Origin: Streptomyces sp. NRRL S-337
Lineage (GTDB): Bacteria > Actinomycetota > Actinomycetes > Streptomycetales > Streptomycetaceae
Reading direction: 5' to 3'
Assembly (NCBI RefSeq): GCF_000720175.1
Contig: NZ_JOIX01000082.1
Span: 1-32,266, forward strand
Length of the DNA: 32,266 nucleotides
Part shown: one piece after another, positions 14,373 through 22,488 of the stretch
Position numbering within the stretch: position 1 is the stretch's first letter
Layout: each line of letters starts with the position of its first letter
Program-made: the position numbers and the translations under genes
The notes under the pieces: generated by a model
Database searches by the model: none
Seen by the model: only the letters and a program-made list of their open reading frames with translations
Told to the model about the DNA's origin: nothing

Positions 14373-15187
14373 GGAATCCTCCTGGCGGGGTGCTGGTCCA
14401 AAGCCGGCCCGGCGGTGGCCACCAGGGCTCCGGGAAGGGTACGGAAGGCGCCGGTCAGCGCGGTCAGCGCGGCGCCGATGCGCCAGGCGGCCCGGTCCCG
14501 CGGGCCGACGGCGTTGGAGACGGCCCGGACCTCCAGCACGGGCACCTGGTGCGCGGCGGCCGCCTCGGCCACCCCGAAGCCCTCCATAGCCTCGGCCACC
14601 ACCCCCGGGTGACGCTGTGCCAGCTCGGCGGCGCGGGCGGCGCTGCCGGTGACCGTGGAGACCGTGACGACGGTGCCGGTGACCGCGCCGGCCGCCGCCG
14701 CGACGGCCTTCACCAGCGCCGGATCGGGGCGGTGCAGCACCGTCCCGAAGCCCAGGTCGGTGACCGGAACGAAGCCGTCCGGGGTCTCGGCGCCCAGATC
14801 GGCCGCGACGATCGCGTCCGCGACCACTACCGCGCCCAGCGGCGCGTCAGGCGCCCAGCCGCCGCCGATACCGGCCGAGACCACCAGGTCGTACGGCGCT
14901 CGGGCGAGCGCCGCGGCCGTCAGCGCGGTGGCCGTCCCGGCGGCCGCGGCGGCCGGTCCGACCCCCGCCGCCAGCACGTCGAACGCCACCGGCCCGCCGT
15001 CCGCCCGGAACAGCTCGTATCCACCCGGCAGCACGGCCGGCGCGCCGCACTCCGCCGCGGCGCACACCGCGTCGCGCTCGGCGGCCACCGCGGTGACGGC
15101 CAGCACCCGCAGCGGCCGCCCGGCGTCGCTCGGCGCGCTCAGCGGGCTCAGCGGGCTCAGTCCTTCTGCTTCAGCGTGAAGTGCCAC
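14369..15187 (-). CDS. mqnB: Futalosine hydrolase MqnB
   Basis: Nucleosidase of the phosphorylase/MTAN family that removes hypoxanthine from futalosine to give dehypoxanthinyl futalosine, the step before MqnC and MqnD. Visible signatures are RVLAVTAVAAERDAV at the first strand, VSAGIGGGW (phosphate-site-like loop), the purine/ribose motif EAMEGFGVA, and LEVRAVSNAVGPRDR. The open frame begins at GTG 15187, which lies 31 bp inside the upstream DUF2771 gene; the conserved fold begins only at residue 27, so GTG 15106 (245 residues) is a realistic alternative start. A 9-bp duplication (AGCGGGCTC) at 15138-15157 produces the SPLSPLS leader. The 3' end overlaps mqnD by 4 bp. Confidence 0.93.
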   Translation of the reverse strand: MALHAEAEGLSPLSPLSAPSDAGRPLRVLAVTAVAAERDAVCAAAECGAPAVLPGGYELFRADGGPVAFDVLAAGVGPAAAAAGTATALTAAALARAPYDLVVSAGIGGGWAPDAPLGAVVVADAIVAADLGAETPDGFVPVTDLGFGTVLHRPDPALVKAVAAAAGAVTGTVVTVSTVTGSAARAAELAQRHPGVVAEAMEGFGVAEAAAAHQVPVLEVRAVSNAVGPRDRAAWRIGAALTALTGAFRTLPGALVATAGPALDQHPARRIP

Positions 15188-15660
15188 ATCGTCGTGGGGC
15201 CGTCGCCCTCGTGGAGCTCGGCGACCTGCAGGGTGACGTCCTTGGTGTACGTCGTCTGACCGGTCTGCGGGTTCTGCTGCATGAACAGCGCGTCCGCGTC
15301 GAAGCTGCGGTACGTCTGCTTGCTCGGCTCGCGCATCACGGGCCCGGCGCCGATGACGATCCAGCCGGACTTGGCGACGTCCGGGTCCACGCCCACGCGC
15401 ACCTTCTCACCAGGGTGAACGGTGATCGTCTTGCCGCCCTTCTTGGTGATGCAGGCGGTCACGGCCTTCCTGGACAGTTCCTTGCCGTTGCCGTCGCAGC
15501 CGGGGGTGGCCTCGGCCGTCACCGTCGACGAACCGACGGTCACGGTCGCGAGCGCGGTCGGCTTCTCGCAGGCGGAGAGGGTCACCAGACCCAGGGACAC
15601 GGCACCGATGGCGGCAGCGGCGCGGCGGCCCTTGCCCCAGGAGATCAACGCAGCGGTCAT
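15157..15660 (-). CDS. DUF2771-family lipoprotein
   Basis: 167 residues. The signal sequence has a positive start (GKGRRAAA), hydrophobic core AIGAVSLGLVTL and lipobox L-S-A-C with Cys31, so the mature protein is a lipoprotein on the outer membrane face. The mature part has three further cysteines or near-cysteine pairs (CDGNGKE, CITKKGG) and a beta-rich Ig-like character (VTAEATPG ... TITVHPGEKVRVGVDPDVAKSGW), ending WHFTLKQKD. This matches the actinobacterial DUF2771 family, function unknown. It is the first gene of the unit with mqnB and mqnD. ATG 15660 is preceded 6 nt upstream by the -10 hexamer TAGCCT, indicating a leaderless transcript. A link to menaquinone metabolism is suggested only by context. 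Confidence 0.85.
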   Translation of the reverse strand: MTAALISWGKGRRAAAAIGAVSLGLVTLSACEKPTALATVTVGSSTVTAEATPGCDGNGKELSRKAVTACITKKGGKTITVHPGEKVRVGVDPDVAKSGWIVIGAGPVMREPSKQTYRSFDADALFMQQNPQTGQTTYTKDVTLQVAELHEGDGPTTMWHFTLKQKD

Positions 15661-15666
15661 ACGGGC

Positions 15667-15672
15667 AGGCTA
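15667..15672 (-). promoter_or_regulatory. -10 box (leaderless) of the DUF2771-mqnB-mqnD unit
   Basis: On the minus strand TAGCCT is followed by GCCCGT and then ATG 15660, placing the transcription start on the start codon. No ribosome site is present. Confidence 0.55.
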
Positions 15673-15705
15673 TCTGGCGCCCCGGCCCACGCCACCCCCG
15701 GGTGC

Positions 15706-15734
15706 GGCGTGCCGCGCGGCACGCCCCCAGGGGG
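15706..15734 (-). terminator. Palindromic hairpins downstream of the MFS gene
   Basis: GGCGTGCC-GCGC-GGCACGCC (15706-15725) is a perfect 20-bp palindrome, overlapping CCCCCAGGGGG (15724-15734). It lies about 65-90 bp past the MFS stop in the minus direction and upstream of the DUF2771 promoter, so it probably insulates the two units. Confidence 0.65.
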
Positions 15735-15796
15735 TGCCCCCCGAGCACACCGGCCCGATCGGGGCGGCGCCCACTCCCGGTCCGTCCCGCCCGCGC

Positions 15797-17218
15797 TCAG
15801 GCCACCCGCGGCGCCGGCGTACCGCCCCGTCGCGTCGCCTGCAGCAGCCCCCGTACCGACAGCGCCGCACCCACCGTCACCAGGCCCGCGGCCACCGCCA
15901 TGCCCACCACCCCGACCAGCGGCAGCGCGATCCCGAGCGCGCCGCCCACCACCCACGCCAGCTGCAGCGCCGTCTCCGACCGGGCGAACGCCGAGGTACG
16001 CACCTCCTCCGGCACATCGCGCTGGATCATCGCGTCCAGCGACAGCTTCCCCAGCGCCTGGCACAGCCCCGCGGTCGCCGCCGCGGCGGTGACCACGACC
16101 ACCGCCAGCACCGGGTAGAACACCGCGGCCAGCACCGTCGCGCACAGCGCGAGCCCCAGCATCGCCGCGACGATCGGCTCCGGCCCGCGCGCCCTCAGCC
16201 ACGCCCCGATCGCCGTGCCCAGCGCATTGCCGGTCCCGGCCGCCACCGCCACCAGCCCCAGCGACGCCGCCGCGCCCAGCCCGCCCAGCGGATGCTCGCG
16301 CAGCAGGAAGGCCAGGAAGAACGTCAGGAATCCGGAGAGCGCCCGCAGCGCGGCGTTCGCCTGCAGACCGTGCAGCACGGACGGCCCGACCGTCCGCAGC
16401 CCCGGCTTCGGCACCCGCCCCGCCGCCCCCGCCACCAGGCCGTTCCGGGACGCCAGCCGGGCCCGCCCCTCACCCTTCGCCGAGTCGACCTTGTGCGGCA
16501 GCGAGAACGACAGCACCGTGCCCACCGCGAACACCACGAACGCCCCGTACAGCGGACACGGCGGCCCGAGCAGATGCAGTCCCGCACCCGCCGGCGCGGC
16601 CAGCCCGGTCGCCAGCAGCCCCGCCAGCGTCACCCGCGAGTTGGCCTTCACCAGCGAGATCCGCGGCGGCAACAGCCGCGGCACCACCGCACTGCGCACC
16701 ACGCCGTACGCCTTCGACGACACCAGGACGCCCAGCGCCGCCGGATACAGCTCCAGACCGCCGGTCGCCACCGCCCCCGACATCGTCACCGCCAGCAGCG
16801 CCCGGGCCAGCATCGACCCGGCCATCGCCGCCCGCCGGCCGTGCGGCACCCGGTCCAGCAGCGGCCCGATCACCGGCGCCAGCACCGCGAACGGCGCCAT
16901 CGTCACCGCCAGATACAGCGCCACCCGGCCGCGCGCCTCCTGGGTCGGCACCGAGAAGAACACCGTCGACGCCAGCGCGACGGTGATCATCATGTCGCCC
17001 GCGGAGTTCACCGCGTGCAGCTCGATCAGCTTGCCCAGCCCCGACTCGCCCGCGCCGTGCGCATGCGTGGCCCGCCGTACGCCCTGGGCCGCACCGGTGA
17101 ACGGCCGGTGCAGCGCCCGCCCGACCGCCCGCGCGGCCCGCCGCCCCCGGCTGCCGCCGAACCCGCCGCGCGTCGGTGCGCGCGGCTTCCGTACCTTCGA
17201 CGCCCTCGCGGCAGCCAC
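15797..17218 (-). CDS. MFS-type transporter
   Basis: 473 residues with about 11-12 hydrophobic helices: VNSAGDMMITVALASTVFF, LAVTMAPFAVLAPVIGPLLDR with the family loop motif DRVPHGRR after TM2/3, and a second half starting at LQANAALRALSGFLTFFLAFLL. The substrate is not deducible. The long cytosolic N-terminus (about 55 residues, basic, RASKVRKPRAPTRGG) is unusual for MFS proteins. GTG 17218 is preceded 6 nt upstream on the coding strand by CACTAT, fitting the leaderless pattern seen at other genes here; starts farther upstream have no ribosome site. It diverges from the DUF3027 gene across 355 bp. Confidence 0.85.
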   Translation of the reverse strand: MAAARASKVRKPRAPTRGGFGGSRGRRAARAVGRALHRPFTGAAQGVRRATHAHGAGESGLGKLIELHAVNSAGDMMITVALASTVFFSVPTQEARGRVALYLAVTMAPFAVLAPVIGPLLDRVPHGRRAAMAGSMLARALLAVTMSGAVATGGLELYPAALGVLVSSKAYGVVRSAVVPRLLPPRISLVKANSRVTLAGLLATGLAAPAGAGLHLLGPPCPLYGAFVVFAVGTVLSFSLPHKVDSAKGEGRARLASRNGLVAGAAGRVPKPGLRTVGPSVLHGLQANAALRALSGFLTFFLAFLLREHPLGGLGAAASLGLVAVAAGTGNALGTAIGAWLRARGPEPIVAAMLGLALCATVLAAVFYPVLAVVVVTAAAATAGLCQALGKLSLDAMIQRDVPEEVRTSAFARSETALQLAWVVGGALGIALPLVGVVGMAVAAGLVTVGAALSVRGLLQATRRGGTPAPRVA

Positions 17219-17573
17219 CTCGCCATAGTGCCCCAACTCGCCCAGGAGGGGGCGGTTCCTCCCACTTGCCGCGCGGGGCGCACCGGCCCGCCGTCGCCAC
17301 CTGCTGCCAATTGCCGCTCCCTCCGAGGAGTCGTACACCGTTGAAGGGGTAGCGTGTCTAGCGCGCCACCGGCGGTCGGTTTTGGCCGCGTGTCTCATTG
17401 CGATCCGCGATCCCGCAGAATGGGTTGTAAGAGGTGCGCTCGACCGAACCGATCGGGCGCGGACGTCGACGCGGTCCCCAGGTCCGCTCCGCCCGCCCCG
17501 GCCCTCCGGACGGAACAAGGACAGCTCCGGCTGGCGCACTCGTGAGACGGCGTGGAAGAGAGAATCGATTCTT
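17219..17573. other. Divergent intergenic region, MFS / DUF3027
   Basis: 355 bp with no supportable gene. It has several less GC-rich patches (GAGTCGTACACCGTTGAAGGGG near 17328, and CTCATTGCGATCCGCGATC near 17393) that may hold the DUF3027 promoter, and a ribosome-site-like GGAAGAGAG at 17553-17561. No clear inverted repeat stands out. Confidence 0.4.
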
Positions 17574-18491
17574 GTGAGTGCTGCGATGCGAAGCCGTACC
17601 CCTGACCGCCTGTGCGCCGAGGCGGTCGACCTCGCCCGGGCGGCGGCGGAGGAGACCGCACTCCCCGGCATGGTCGGCGAGCACATCGAGGCCGTGGCCG
17701 ACGGCGACCGCGTCGTCACCCATCTCTTCGCCTGCAACGAACCCGGATACCGCGGCTGGCGCTGGGCCGTGACGGTCGCCCGCGCCTCCCGCGCCAAGGT
17801 CGTCACCCTCGACGAGACGGTCCTGCTGCCCGGCCCCGACGCCCTGCTCGCCCCCGAGTGGGTCCCCTGGAGCGAACGCCTCCGCCCCGGCGACATGGGC
17901 CCCGGCGACCTGCTCCCCACCGAGGCCGACGACCTCCGCCTGGAGCCCGGCTTCACCGGCGAGGACATCCCGCCGCCGAACTCCCCGGTCGCCGAGGGCA
18001 TGGCCGCCGACGTCGCCGACTCCGAGGAGGCCGACGTCGTCCCCGGCTCGCCGGCCGTCCAGCCCGCGCCCGCCCGCGGCGGCATCGCCGACGTCGCCGG
18101 GGAACTCGGCATGGCCCGCGCCCGGGTCCTGTCCCGCTACGGCCTGCACGCCGCCGCCGACCGCTGGGAAGAGGCCTTCGGCGCCAAGACCCCCATGGCC
18201 CAGGCGGCCCCCGCGACCTGTATGACCTGCGGATTCCTCACCCCGCTCACGGGCTCGCTGCGCCAGGCGTTCGGCGTCTGCGCCAACGAGTTCGCCCCCG
18301 CGGACGGCCGCGTGGTCTCCCTCTCGTACGGCTGCGGCGCCCACTCCGAGGCCGCCGTCATGCCCAAGCCGCCGCGACCGGCGCCGCCGGTGGTCGACGA
18401 AACGATCGTCGAACCGCTGGCCCTGCGGCCGGAGCGCGACGGAGGATCCGTGGAGGAAGCGGGCCCCGCGGAGGAACTGGGCCACAGCTGA
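17574..18491 (+). CDS. DUF3027-family protein with Cys-rich C-terminal motif
   Basis: 305 residues. The family occurs in actinobacteria without a known function. The first about 120 residues (TPDRLCAEAVDLARAAAEE, THLFACNEPGYRGWRWAVTVARA, PEWVPWSERLRPGDMGPGD) are the conserved core. An acidic low-complexity stretch follows, then LGMARARVLSRYGLHAAADRW, a helical segment. C-terminal of this is a cysteine arrangement CMTCG ... FGVCANEF ... YGCGAHSE that could bind zinc. GTG 17574 is chosen (GGAAGAGAG 12 nt upstream); the ATG at 17586 is the alternative. The gene ends in a Glu/Pro-rich tail and is followed by a 20-bp perfect hairpin. Cysteine spacing suggests a nucleic-acid- or protein-binding role, but this is inference. 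Confidence 0.85.
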   Translation: MSAAMRSRTPDRLCAEAVDLARAAAEETALPGMVGEHIEAVADGDRVVTHLFACNEPGYRGWRWAVTVARASRAKVVTLDETVLLPGPDALLAPEWVPWSERLRPGDMGPGDLLPTEADDLRLEPGFTGEDIPPPNSPVAEGMAADVADSEEADVVPGSPAVQPAPARGGIADVAGELGMARARVLSRYGLHAAADRWEEAFGAKTPMAQAAPATCMTCGFLTPLTGSLRQAFGVCANEFAPADGRVVSLSYGCGAHSEAAVMPKPPRPAPPVVDETIVEPLALRPERDGGSVEEAGPAEELGHS

Positions 18492-18499
18492 GACCGCAC

Positions 18500-18544
18500 G
18501 GGCCGGGGTCCGGCCGCGCCGGGAGCGCGGCCGGACCCCGGCCC
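18500..18544 (+). terminator. 20-bp perfect stem terminator after DUF3027
   Basis: GGGCCGGGGTCCGGCCGCGC (18500-18519) pairs completely with 18525-18544 around the loop CGGGA. It starts 9 nt past the stop codon of the DUF3027 gene and precedes the promoter of the next gene. Confidence 0.9.
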
Positions 18545-18602
18545 TTGTCCTCCCCCTCCCGCCGTGGGCGGCCGCGCCGCCGCGGCCGCCGACGTGGGGC
18601 GA

Positions 18603-18608
18603 TACCGT
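18603..18608 (+). promoter_or_regulatory. -10 box of the sacsin-like gene
   Basis: TACCGT with a predicted start near 18615 and a 28-nt leader carrying AGAGGAG (18628-18634). The same -10 plus GGGCA and CGGAC leader elements precede the gene at 7174. Confidence 0.45.
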
Positions 18609-18642
18609 CAGGGCAACCGACGGACACAGAGGAGACGAAGAC

Positions 18643-21600
18643 GTGGCAGCTACGTCGTGGGTGCGAGGCGCAGCCGGCGACCCGTTCGGGACGGCCCGTC
18701 TGCGGCGCGGTGTGCTGGACGCCTGGGCCGCCTCGCCGGCCCGCTTCCGGGAGGACGCCAACGCGGAGGAGGACCTCGCGCTCGGCGGCTACCGCGACCG
18801 CCTCGCCGTGGAACTGGCGCAGAACGCCGCGGACGCGGCCGCCCGGGCCGGCGTCCCCGGCCGGCTCCGGCTGACCCTGCACCCGGCCGACGGCGACGCC
18901 CCCGCCGTCCTCGTCGCCTCCAACACCGGCGCCCCGGTCGACGCCACCGGCGTCGAATCGCTCTCCACGCTGCGTGCCTCCGCCAAGCGGGAGGCCGGCG
19001 TGGCGGCCGGCGCGGTCGGCCGCTTCGGCGTCGGCTTCGCCGCCGTGCTGTCCGTCAGCGACGAACCGGCCCTGGTCGGCCGCACCGGCGGCGTCCGCTG
19101 GTCGCTGGCCGAGGCCCGCGCGATGACCGAGGAGGTGGCCGCGCACAGCCCCGGCCTCGGCGGTGAGCTGCGCCGCCGCGAGGGCCACGTACCGCTGCTC
19201 CGGCTCCCGCTGCCCGCCGAGGGCACCGCACCCGAGGGCTACGACACCGCCGTCGTCCTGCCGCTGCGCGACGGCGCCGCCCAGGACCTCGCCGAGCGGC
19301 TGCTCGCCGGCATCGACGACGCGCTGCTGCTCACCCTGCCCGGCCTGGCCGAGGTCATCGTCGAAACCCCCGAAGGTGTACGGGAGTTGCGGCAGACCCG
19401 GCAGGGGCCGTACCTCGTGGTCGAGGACAGTGAGCGCGGCACCACCCGCTGGCGGGTGACGTCCGACGCCGGCCGCCTGGACCCCGCACTCCTCGCCGAC
19501 CGGCCCGTCGAGGAGCGGCTGCGCCCGTTCTGGTCGGTGACCTGGGCGGTACCGGTGGACGGCGACGGCGCCCCGGCGCGCCCGCGGACCGCACCGGTCG
19601 TGCACGCCCCGACGCCCACCGACGAGCCGCTGGGCCTGCCCGCCCTGCTCATCGCCTCCTTCCCGCTGGAGCCGACCCGCCGCCACGTCGCGCCCGGCCC
19701 GCTCGCGGACTTCCTGGTCGGACGGGCCGCCGCGGCGTACGCGGAACTGCTCGCCGGCTGGCAGCCGGTGACCGTCGGCACCCTCGACCTGGTACCCGGC
19801 CCGCTGGGCAAGGGCGGCCTCGACGGCGAGCTGCGCCACCAGGTGCTCGACCTGCTGCCGCGGGTCCGCTTCCTGCCCAGCGCCGCCGCGCCCGGCGACA
19901 CCGCCTCCGGCGACACCGCGTCCGCCGCCGACGAGCAGCCCGGGCCCGCGCGCGACGCCGAGTGGGACGACCCCGAGGGCGCCGACGACACCCCGCGCTA
20001 CGTCCTGCGGCCCACCGAGGCCGAACTGCTGGAGGGCGCGGGCGCCGCGACCGTCGCCGTCCTCGCCGAACTCTTCCCCAGCCTGCTCCCCGCCGGCCTC
20101 GAACGCCGCCCGGAGCTACGGTCGTTGGGCGTGACCCGGGTGCCGCTCGGGGAGATGGTCGACCGGCTCGCCGGCGTCGAGCGCCCCCCGGGCTGGTGGT
20201 GGCGGCTCTACGACGCGCTGGCCGGCACCGACCCCGACCGCCTCACCGGCCTGCCGGTGCCGCTGGCCGGCACCGCGACGCCCGGCCCCGCCGGGACGCA
20301 CGGCGCGGTACGCACCACCATCGGCCCCCGCCAGGTCCTGCTGCCGCTGCCCGACGGCGACCCGCACGAGGACGGCGGGCCCGCCGCCCGGCACCGCACC
20401 CTCGCCCGGCTCGGCCTGAAGGTCGCCCACCCCGAGGCCGTCCACCCGCTCCTGGAGAAGCTCGGCGCCACCCCCGCCGCGCCCCGCGCCGTGCTGACCA
20501 CGCCGCAGGTGCGCGCCGCCGTGGCGAACTCCCTCGACGCCGACGAGGACGCCTACGACCTCTTCCCCGACGACGACCTCGGCGGCGCCGGCCCGGGCGG
20601 CCCGCTCGGCTCCGAGGAACTCGCCGAGACCGTCCTCGGCCTGGTCCGCGACGCCAACCTCACCCCCGGCGACGAGCCCTGGCTGGGCGCCCTCGCCCTC
20701 CCCGACGAGGACGGCGAACTGACCCCGGCCGGCGAACTCGTCCTCCCCGGCAGCGACTTCGAAGGGGTCATCCGCGAGGGCGAACTGCCCGCCTGCGACG
20801 CCGAGCTGGCGGCCCGCTGGGGCGAGCAGCCGCTGACCGCGGTCGGCGTGCTGGCCGGCTTCGCCCTCGTCCGCGCTACCGATGTCGTCCTCGACCCGGA
20901 CGAGATGGAGCCGCGGGACACGGACTTCGCCGAGCCCGACGACGTCGGCCTGCTCGACGCCGTCGACGTCTGGTGCGAGGACGTCCTCGACACCCTCCCC
21001 GAGACCCCGGTCCCCCCGGTCGTCACCGAACTGGTCGCCGTCCGCGACCTCGACCTGGTCGACGACGACGCCTGGCCCGAGGTCCTGGCCATGCTCTCCC
21101 GGCCGCCGCTCCGCGACGCGCTGACCGCCCCGGTGCGGGTCCTCCTCCCCGACGGCACCACCGAATCCGTCCGCCCCTACACGGCCTGGTGGCTGCGCGG
21201 CCACCCGGTCCTGGACGGCCGCCGCCCCGCCGGGCTGCGCTCGGCCGGCGGCGACCCGCTGCTGGCCGGCCTGTACGAGTCAGCGGACGCCGGTGACGTG
21301 GACGCCCAGGTGCTGCGCGCCCTCGGCGTCCGCACCTCCGCCGCCGCCCTCCTCGACGAACCGGGCGGCGCCGCGGAACTCCTCGCCCGGCTCGCCGACC
21401 CCGACCACCCCGTCGGCGCCGCCCAACTCCACGCCCTCTACGGCCTGCTGGCGACCCTCGACCCCGACCAGGTCACCCTCCCCGACTACTTGCGCGCCGT
21501 CGTGGACACCGAGGTCCGGGTGGTGGACGCCGCGGACGCGGTCGTCGCCGACGCCCCCGACCTGATGCCGCTCGCGACCGGGCTCCCGCTGCTCCCGGTC

Positions 21601-21990
21601 GGCCCGTCCCGCGCCGCCGACCTGGCGGAACTCCTCCAGGTGCGCCGCCTGAGCGAGGCGGTCACCGCCGAGGTCCGCTCCGAGGGCGTCCGCCACGAGG
21701 TCCCCCCGGCGGTCCGCACCCTCCTCGGCCCCACCACCCCGCCCACCTACGACGAACACGACGAACTCCTCGTCACCGCCGCCCCGGACACCGCCGGCGG
21801 CCCGGCCGCCACCACCGAACTCGACTGGCGCTGGACCCCCGACGGCACCCTCCACGCCGCCACCCTGGAAGGCGTGGCCGCCGGCCTCGCCTGGGCCACC
21901 GCCCAGTGGCCCCGCCGCTTCGAGGTCGCCGCCCTCCTGGAGGACCCCGACCGGGGAGACGAACTGGAACGCGCGCGCTGGTTCGACTGA
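18643..21990 (+). CDS. Sacsin-type GHKL ATPase domain protein (1115 aa)
   Basis: Large cytosolic protein. Residues 45-200 form an Hsp90/MutL-like ATP-binding (Bergerat) fold as found at the N-terminus of sacsin: N-box ELAQNAADA (Glu57, Asn61, Asp64), a degenerate G1 region VASNTGAPVD (94-100) and the glycine loop GRFGVGFAAVLSVSD (126-140). The remaining 900 residues are acidic, Ala/Leu/Asp-rich and have no motif I recognise; they contain none of the Hsp90 middle-domain signatures. GTG 18643 has a strong AGAGGAG 8 nt upstream. It is monocistronic by its own promoter and by the hairpin before it. Streptomyces genomes carry such proteins with no assigned function; a chaperone-like role is only suggested by the ATPase family. 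G1 is weaker than in active GHKL enzymes, so activity should be tested. Confidence 0.85.
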   Translation: MAATSWVRGAAGDPFGTARLRRGVLDAWAASPARFREDANAEEDLALGGYRDRLAVELAQNAADAAARAGVPGRLRLTLHPADGDAPAVLVASNTGAPVDATGVESLSTLRASAKREAGVAAGAVGRFGVGFAAVLSVSDEPALVGRTGGVRWSLAEARAMTEEVAAHSPGLGGELRRREGHVPLLRLPLPAEGTAPEGYDTAVVLPLRDGAAQDLAERLLAGIDDALLLTLPGLAEVIVETPEGVRELRQTRQGPYLVVEDSERGTTRWRVTSDAGRLDPALLADRPVEERLRPFWSVTWAVPVDGDGAPARPRTAPVVHAPTPTDEPLGLPALLIASFPLEPTRRHVAPGPLADFLVGRAAAAYAELLAGWQPVTVGTLDLVPGPLGKGGLDGELRHQVLDLLPRVRFLPSAAAPGDTASGDTASAADEQPGPARDAEWDDPEGADDTPRYVLRPTEAELLEGAGAATVAVLAELFPSLLPAGLERRPELRSLGVTRVPLGEMVDRLAGVERPPGWWWRLYDALAGTDPDRLTGLPVPLAGTATPGPAGTHGAVRTTIGPRQVLLPLPDGDPHEDGGPAARHRTLARLGLKVAHPEAVHPLLEKLGATPAAPRAVLTTPQVRAAVANSLDADEDAYDLFPDDDLGGAGPGGPLGSEELAETVLGLVRDANLTPGDEPWLGALALPDEDGELTPAGELVLPGSDFEGVIREGELPACDAELAARWGEQPLTAVGVLAGFALVRATDVVLDPDEMEPRDTDFAEPDDVGLLDAVDVWCEDVLDTLPETPVPPVVTELVAVRDLDLVDDDAWPEVLAMLSRPPLRDALTAPVRVLLPDGTTESVRPYTAWWLRGHPVLDGRRPAGLRSAGGDPLLAGLYESADAGDVDAQVLRALGVRTSAAALLDEPGGAAELLARLADPDHPVGAAQLHALYGLLATLDPDQVTLPDYLRAVVDTEVRVVDAADAVVADAPDLMPLATGLPLLPVGPSRAADLAELLQVRRLSEAVTAEVRSEGVRHEVPPAVRTLLGPTTPPTYDEHDELLVTAAPDTAGGPAATTELDWRWTPDGTLHAATLEGVAAGLAWATAQWPRRFEVAALLEDPDRGDELERARWFD

Positions 21991-22006
21991 CGGCACGGCC
22001 GGACGG

Positions 22007-22012
22007 CACAGT
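22007..22012 (+). promoter_or_regulatory. -10 box (leaderless) of the VOC gene
   Basis: CACAGT is followed by AGCGGA and then GTG 22019; no ribosome site is present. Transcription from the sacsin-like gene 28 bp upstream may also contribute. Confidence 0.4.
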
Positions 22013-22018
22013 AGCGGA

Positions 22019-22444
22019 GTGAATCAACCCCACACGGACATTCTGGCCCGGTCTCAGGTGGCCACCAGGCTCCCCGCCCAGGACCTGGACCGGGCCCGCC
22101 GCTTCTACGCCGAAAAACTCGGCCTCACCCCCGTCGACGAACGCCCCGGCGGCCTGCTCTACCGCTGCGGGGGCGCCGAGTTCGTCCTCTTCCGGTCGAC
22201 CGGCGCCGCCCCCGGCACCTTCACCCAGATGGCCTGGGTCGTCGACGACATCGAAGCGACCGTCGCGCAGCTCGGCGCGCGCGGCGTGGAGTTCGAGGAG
22301 GTCGACGCCCCCGGCTTCCACACGGAACACGGCATCGCCCACATCGCCGGCAACTACCCCAGCAAGCACGCCCACGCCGAACGCGGCGCCTGGTTCCACG
22401 ACAGCGAGGGCAACCTCCTGGGCATCGGCCAGCCGATCGCCTGA
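22019..22444 (+). CDS. VOC-family (glyoxalase/bleomycin-resistance fold) protein
   Basis: 141 residues, one pair of beta-alpha-beta-beta-beta modules: LPAQDLDRARRFYAEKLGLTP, GGLLYRCGGAEFVLF, then VVDDIEATVAQLGARGVEF and HTEHGIAHIAG...FHDSEGNLLGI. The final FHDSEGNLLGIGQPI is the usual metal-binding strand region. It may be a metal-dependent lyase, dioxygenase or antibiotic-binding protein; the substrate is not deducible. The stop codon (22442-22444) lies within the left arm of an inverted repeat shared with the convergent downstream gene. Start GTG 22019 fits the leaderless pattern. Confidence 0.88.
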   Translation: MNQPHTDILARSQVATRLPAQDLDRARRFYAEKLGLTPVDERPGGLLYRCGGAEFVLFRSTGAAPGTFTQMAWVVDDIEATVAQLGARGVEFEEVDAPGFHTEHGIAHIAGNYPSKHAHAERGAWFHDSEGNLLGIGQPIA

Positions 22445-22488
22445 GGGGCGTCCGGCCGGTGCCGTAAGCGCCCGTCGGGACCCCTCAG
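22441..22488. terminator. Bidirectional terminator containing both stop codons
   Basis: Arms CTGAGGGG (22441-22448) and CCCCTCAG (22481-22488) are perfect complements with 32 bp between them and additional partial pairing (GTCC/GGAC) inside. The left arm contains the TGA of the VOC gene and the right arm contains the TGA (as TCA) of the convergent oxidoreductase gene. Confidence 0.65.
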
